Shown in pieces: positions 62,664-64,000 of a stretch of DNA of 64,000 bases. The stretch comes from Planctomycetota bacterium (GTDB lineage: Bacteria > Planctomycetota > Phycisphaerae > WQYP01), in NCBI GenBank assembly GCA_021819825.1, contig JAKAEZ010000003.1, positions 62,001 through 126,000 of the forward strand. Reading direction: 5' to 3'. The notes under the pieces were generated by a model. The model ran no database searches, had not been told where the DNA came from, and saw nothing but the letters and a program-made list of their open reading frames with translations. The first letter of the stretch is position 1. Each line of letters opens with the position of its first letter. The position numbers and the translations under genes were made by a program.

Positions 62664-63764
62664 TTACACCGTGCCGCTGATCCATTGATCCATCTCTGCC
62701 GCGGCCAGGGCATCGGGCCGCTGGACTGGCGGGTGCTTCATCAGTGCGGCGGAAACCTCCGCCAGTGGGCCGCCCGTTTTTCGGTGCAACGCCAGCGCTG
62801 CACAGCGTACCGCATCGACCACAATTCCCGCGCTGTTGGGGGAATCATCAACGGATAATTTGAGGTCCAATTCCATGGGCAGGCCGCCGAATCCGCGCAC
62901 ATTCATCCGGATATAGCAAACTTTGTTATCTGCCAAAAATGGAATGTAGTCTGATGGGCCTATATGGATATGGTCCTGATCCAAGGCGGTTTTAAGTTGG
63001 CTGTTCACCGCTTCAGTTTTACTGATTTTTTTACTGCCCAGTCGGCTGCGTTCAAGCATATTGAGAAAATCGGTATTGCCGCCCACATTTAACTGATAGC
63101 TGGAATCAATGGTAAATCCTCGGCTTTCCGCCAGAGCCATGAGTTGCCGGTGCACAATGGTGGCACCAAATTGCGATTTAATATCGTCGCCGATTAACGG
63201 GATATTGGCTTTGGCAAAGCGCCCCGCCCACGTGCTATCACTGGCGATAAAAGCCGGGATGCAGTTTACCATCGCGATGCGGGTATCCAGGCACGCCTGG
63301 GCATACAGTTCCGATGCTTTTTGTGAGCCTACCGGAAGGTAATTTACCAGGACGTTAGCGCGGGTTTCCCGCAAAACGTTTATCACATCCGCCAGCGTCG
63401 CGGTATTGGAGTCGGGACTGGCCGCGACCCGGTGCTGTTGATCAAAATTCCGCAAATGATCCGCTACTCCGTCGCCGATTGGCCCGGCAAATACGCGTGC
63501 GCCATGATCTTCCGGATCAGAACAAAACACCCGCGCGTTGTTGGGCGGCGCGAAAATGGCTTGGGCCAAGGGCTTTCCGATTTTTCGTTGGTCCACATCA
63601 AAAGCACAGGCCAGCGTAATATCGCCTACGGAAAGCCCGGCAATGTCCGGGTGCATCAGCCCAATGGTTGAGCCGCCGCGGCGATACCAGGTCAGTCCTT
63701 GAATCAACGAACTGGCACAATTACCCACGCCGACGATCGCCAGGCGTGGTGGTGAAATAGACAT
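62664..63764 (-). CDS. ino1: Inositol-3-phosphate synthase
   Basis: 366-residue NAD enzyme that makes 1L-myo-inositol-1-phosphate (3-phosphate) from glucose-6-phosphate. Begins LAIVGVGNCASSLIQG, has VNYLPVGSQKASE, MVNCIPAFIASD, PLIGDDIKSQFGATIVHR, and the lysine-rich active-site region SKKISKTEAV, HIGPSDYIPFL and DLKLSVDDSPNSAG. The short form matches the actinobacterial/archaeal type rather than the yeast one. Inositol may go to inositol lipids or compatible solutes; no further gene for that is seen. Confidence 0.94.
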   Translation of the reverse strand: MSISPPRLAIVGVGNCASSLIQGLTWYRRGGSTIGLMHPDIAGLSVGDITLACAFDVDQRKIGKPLAQAIFAPPNNARVFCSDPEDHGARVFAGPIGDGVADHLRNFDQQHRVAASPDSNTATLADVINVLRETRANVLVNYLPVGSQKASELYAQACLDTRIAMVNCIPAFIASDSTWAGRFAKANIPLIGDDIKSQFGATIVHRQLMALAESRGFTIDSSYQLNVGGNTDFLNMLERSRLGSKKISKTEAVNSQLKTALDQDHIHIGPSDYIPFLADNKVCYIRMNVRGFGGLPMELDLKLSVDDSPNSAGIVVDAVRCAALALHRKTGGPLAEVSAALMKHPPVQRPDALAAAEMDQWISGTV

Positions 63765-63819
63765 TAAAACTCCTAATGCGGCGGTCCGCGTTCAACCCGT
63801 ACAAACAAAACGCACTGGC

Positions 63820-64000
63820 TTATCGATCCAAGGTGTCCAGGATAATACAAGCATACGTCGTAACCAGAATTGGGCTGAATTCCAGCCAGCGCGGACTCCA
63901 TTTATTTTTCCAGGAACCATTGCCGTTCTGCAACGCTTTGAGTTTTGCCCGCATTTCCGCCCGCCAGTGATGGACGATGCCGTTGTCGTCCGTAATGGTT
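63820..64000 (-). CDS. C-terminal part of a terpene cyclase / prenyltransferase-repeat protein
   Basis: 60 codons readable from the right edge to the TAA at 63820; not in the ORF track. It contains LKALQNGNGSW, a QW-like repeat motif, and ends SPILVTTYACIILDTLDR, like the last alpha/alpha repeat of squalene-hopene cyclase-like proteins. The start lies outside the window. It sits 55 bases upstream of ino1 on the same strand. Confidence 0.55.
   Translation of the reverse strand, partial: TITDDNGIVHHWRAEMRAKLKALQNGNGSWKNKWSPRWLEFSPILVTTYACIILDTLDR

Overview
The window looks like a chromosomal segment of a planctomycete, most probably of the class Phycisphaerae. The clues are several secreted proteins with PEP-CTERM tails (VPEP, a hydrophobic stretch, then an Arg cluster), a type II prepilin-like protein with a C-terminal H-X9-DG motif, a porin with an N-terminal coiled coil, a partial dcw cluster with no ftsA or ftsZ after ftsQ, and many planctomycete-style hypothetical proteins. 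This is an inference from gene content; no 16S rRNA gene is present. Nothing points to a prophage, plasmid, IS element or CRISPR array.

Layout. 1-4.7 kb (minus): a GH3 beta-glucosidase with a PA14 insert, a membrane protein, a TIM-barrel sugar isomerase/epimerase and biotin ligase (cut by the window edge). 5.2-12.3 kb (plus): ftsW-murG-murC-murB-ddl-ftsQ-like, the cell-wall block. 12.3-14.1 kb: a short-chain dehydrogenase and a degenerate EEP-family protein. 14.4-14.85 kb (minus): RNase P RNA with its own terminator. 15-17.6 kb (minus): ECF sigma factor, membrane anti-sigma factor and a secreted HtrA-like PDZ protein that seems to have lost its catalytic residues. 18-21.7 kb: a WecA/TagO-type transferase and a Tat-exported six-hairpin glycosidase, separated by a perfect 24-bp inverted repeat. 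22-28.5 kb: a carbohydrate locus with a LacI-like palindrome in its promoter, two paralogous PEP-CTERM proteins, a large GH13 amylase carrying a dockerin-like region and a PEP-CTERM tail, and a prepilin-like protein. 28.8-33.1 kb: an active-type HtrA protease, a third PEP-CTERM-like protein, rpsD and a DUF4149-like protein. 33.1-40.2 kb (minus): alpha-glucan phosphorylase, acetate kinase, phosphoketolase and a DJ-1/PfpI protein, a glycogen-to-acetate route. 40.5-45.2 kb: a complete BMP-type nucleoside ABC importer. 45.2-50.1 kb: porin, RNase D, asparagine synthetase. 50.2-53.5 kb: tRNA-Lys(CTT), a repeat-rich gap and clpC. 53.8-60.5 kb: SGNH esterase, small hypotheticals, pseudo-receiver, tsaD, a 44-residue basic protein missing from the ORF track, a response regulator, a catalytically dead-looking GH10 protein and a helix-hairpin-helix membrane protein. 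60.5-64 kb (minus): NrnA-like DHH phosphoesterase, ribF, inositol-phosphate synthase and the end of a terpene-cyclase-like gene.

How it works together. Extracellular glycosidases (GH3, GH13, six-hairpin) and surface-anchored PEP-CTERM proteins suggest polysaccharide use. Stored glucan can be phosphorolysed and sent through phosphoketolase and acetate kinase to ATP and acetate. The most unusual features are the three proteins with family folds but lost active sites (HtrA-like, EEP-like, GH10-like), the sigma/anti-sigma/pseudo-HtrA operon with clustered TATCGGC motifs, the LacI-type palindrome on the amylase locus, and the small basic ORF behind an attenuator-like hairpin. No wholly new defence or mobile system was recognised.
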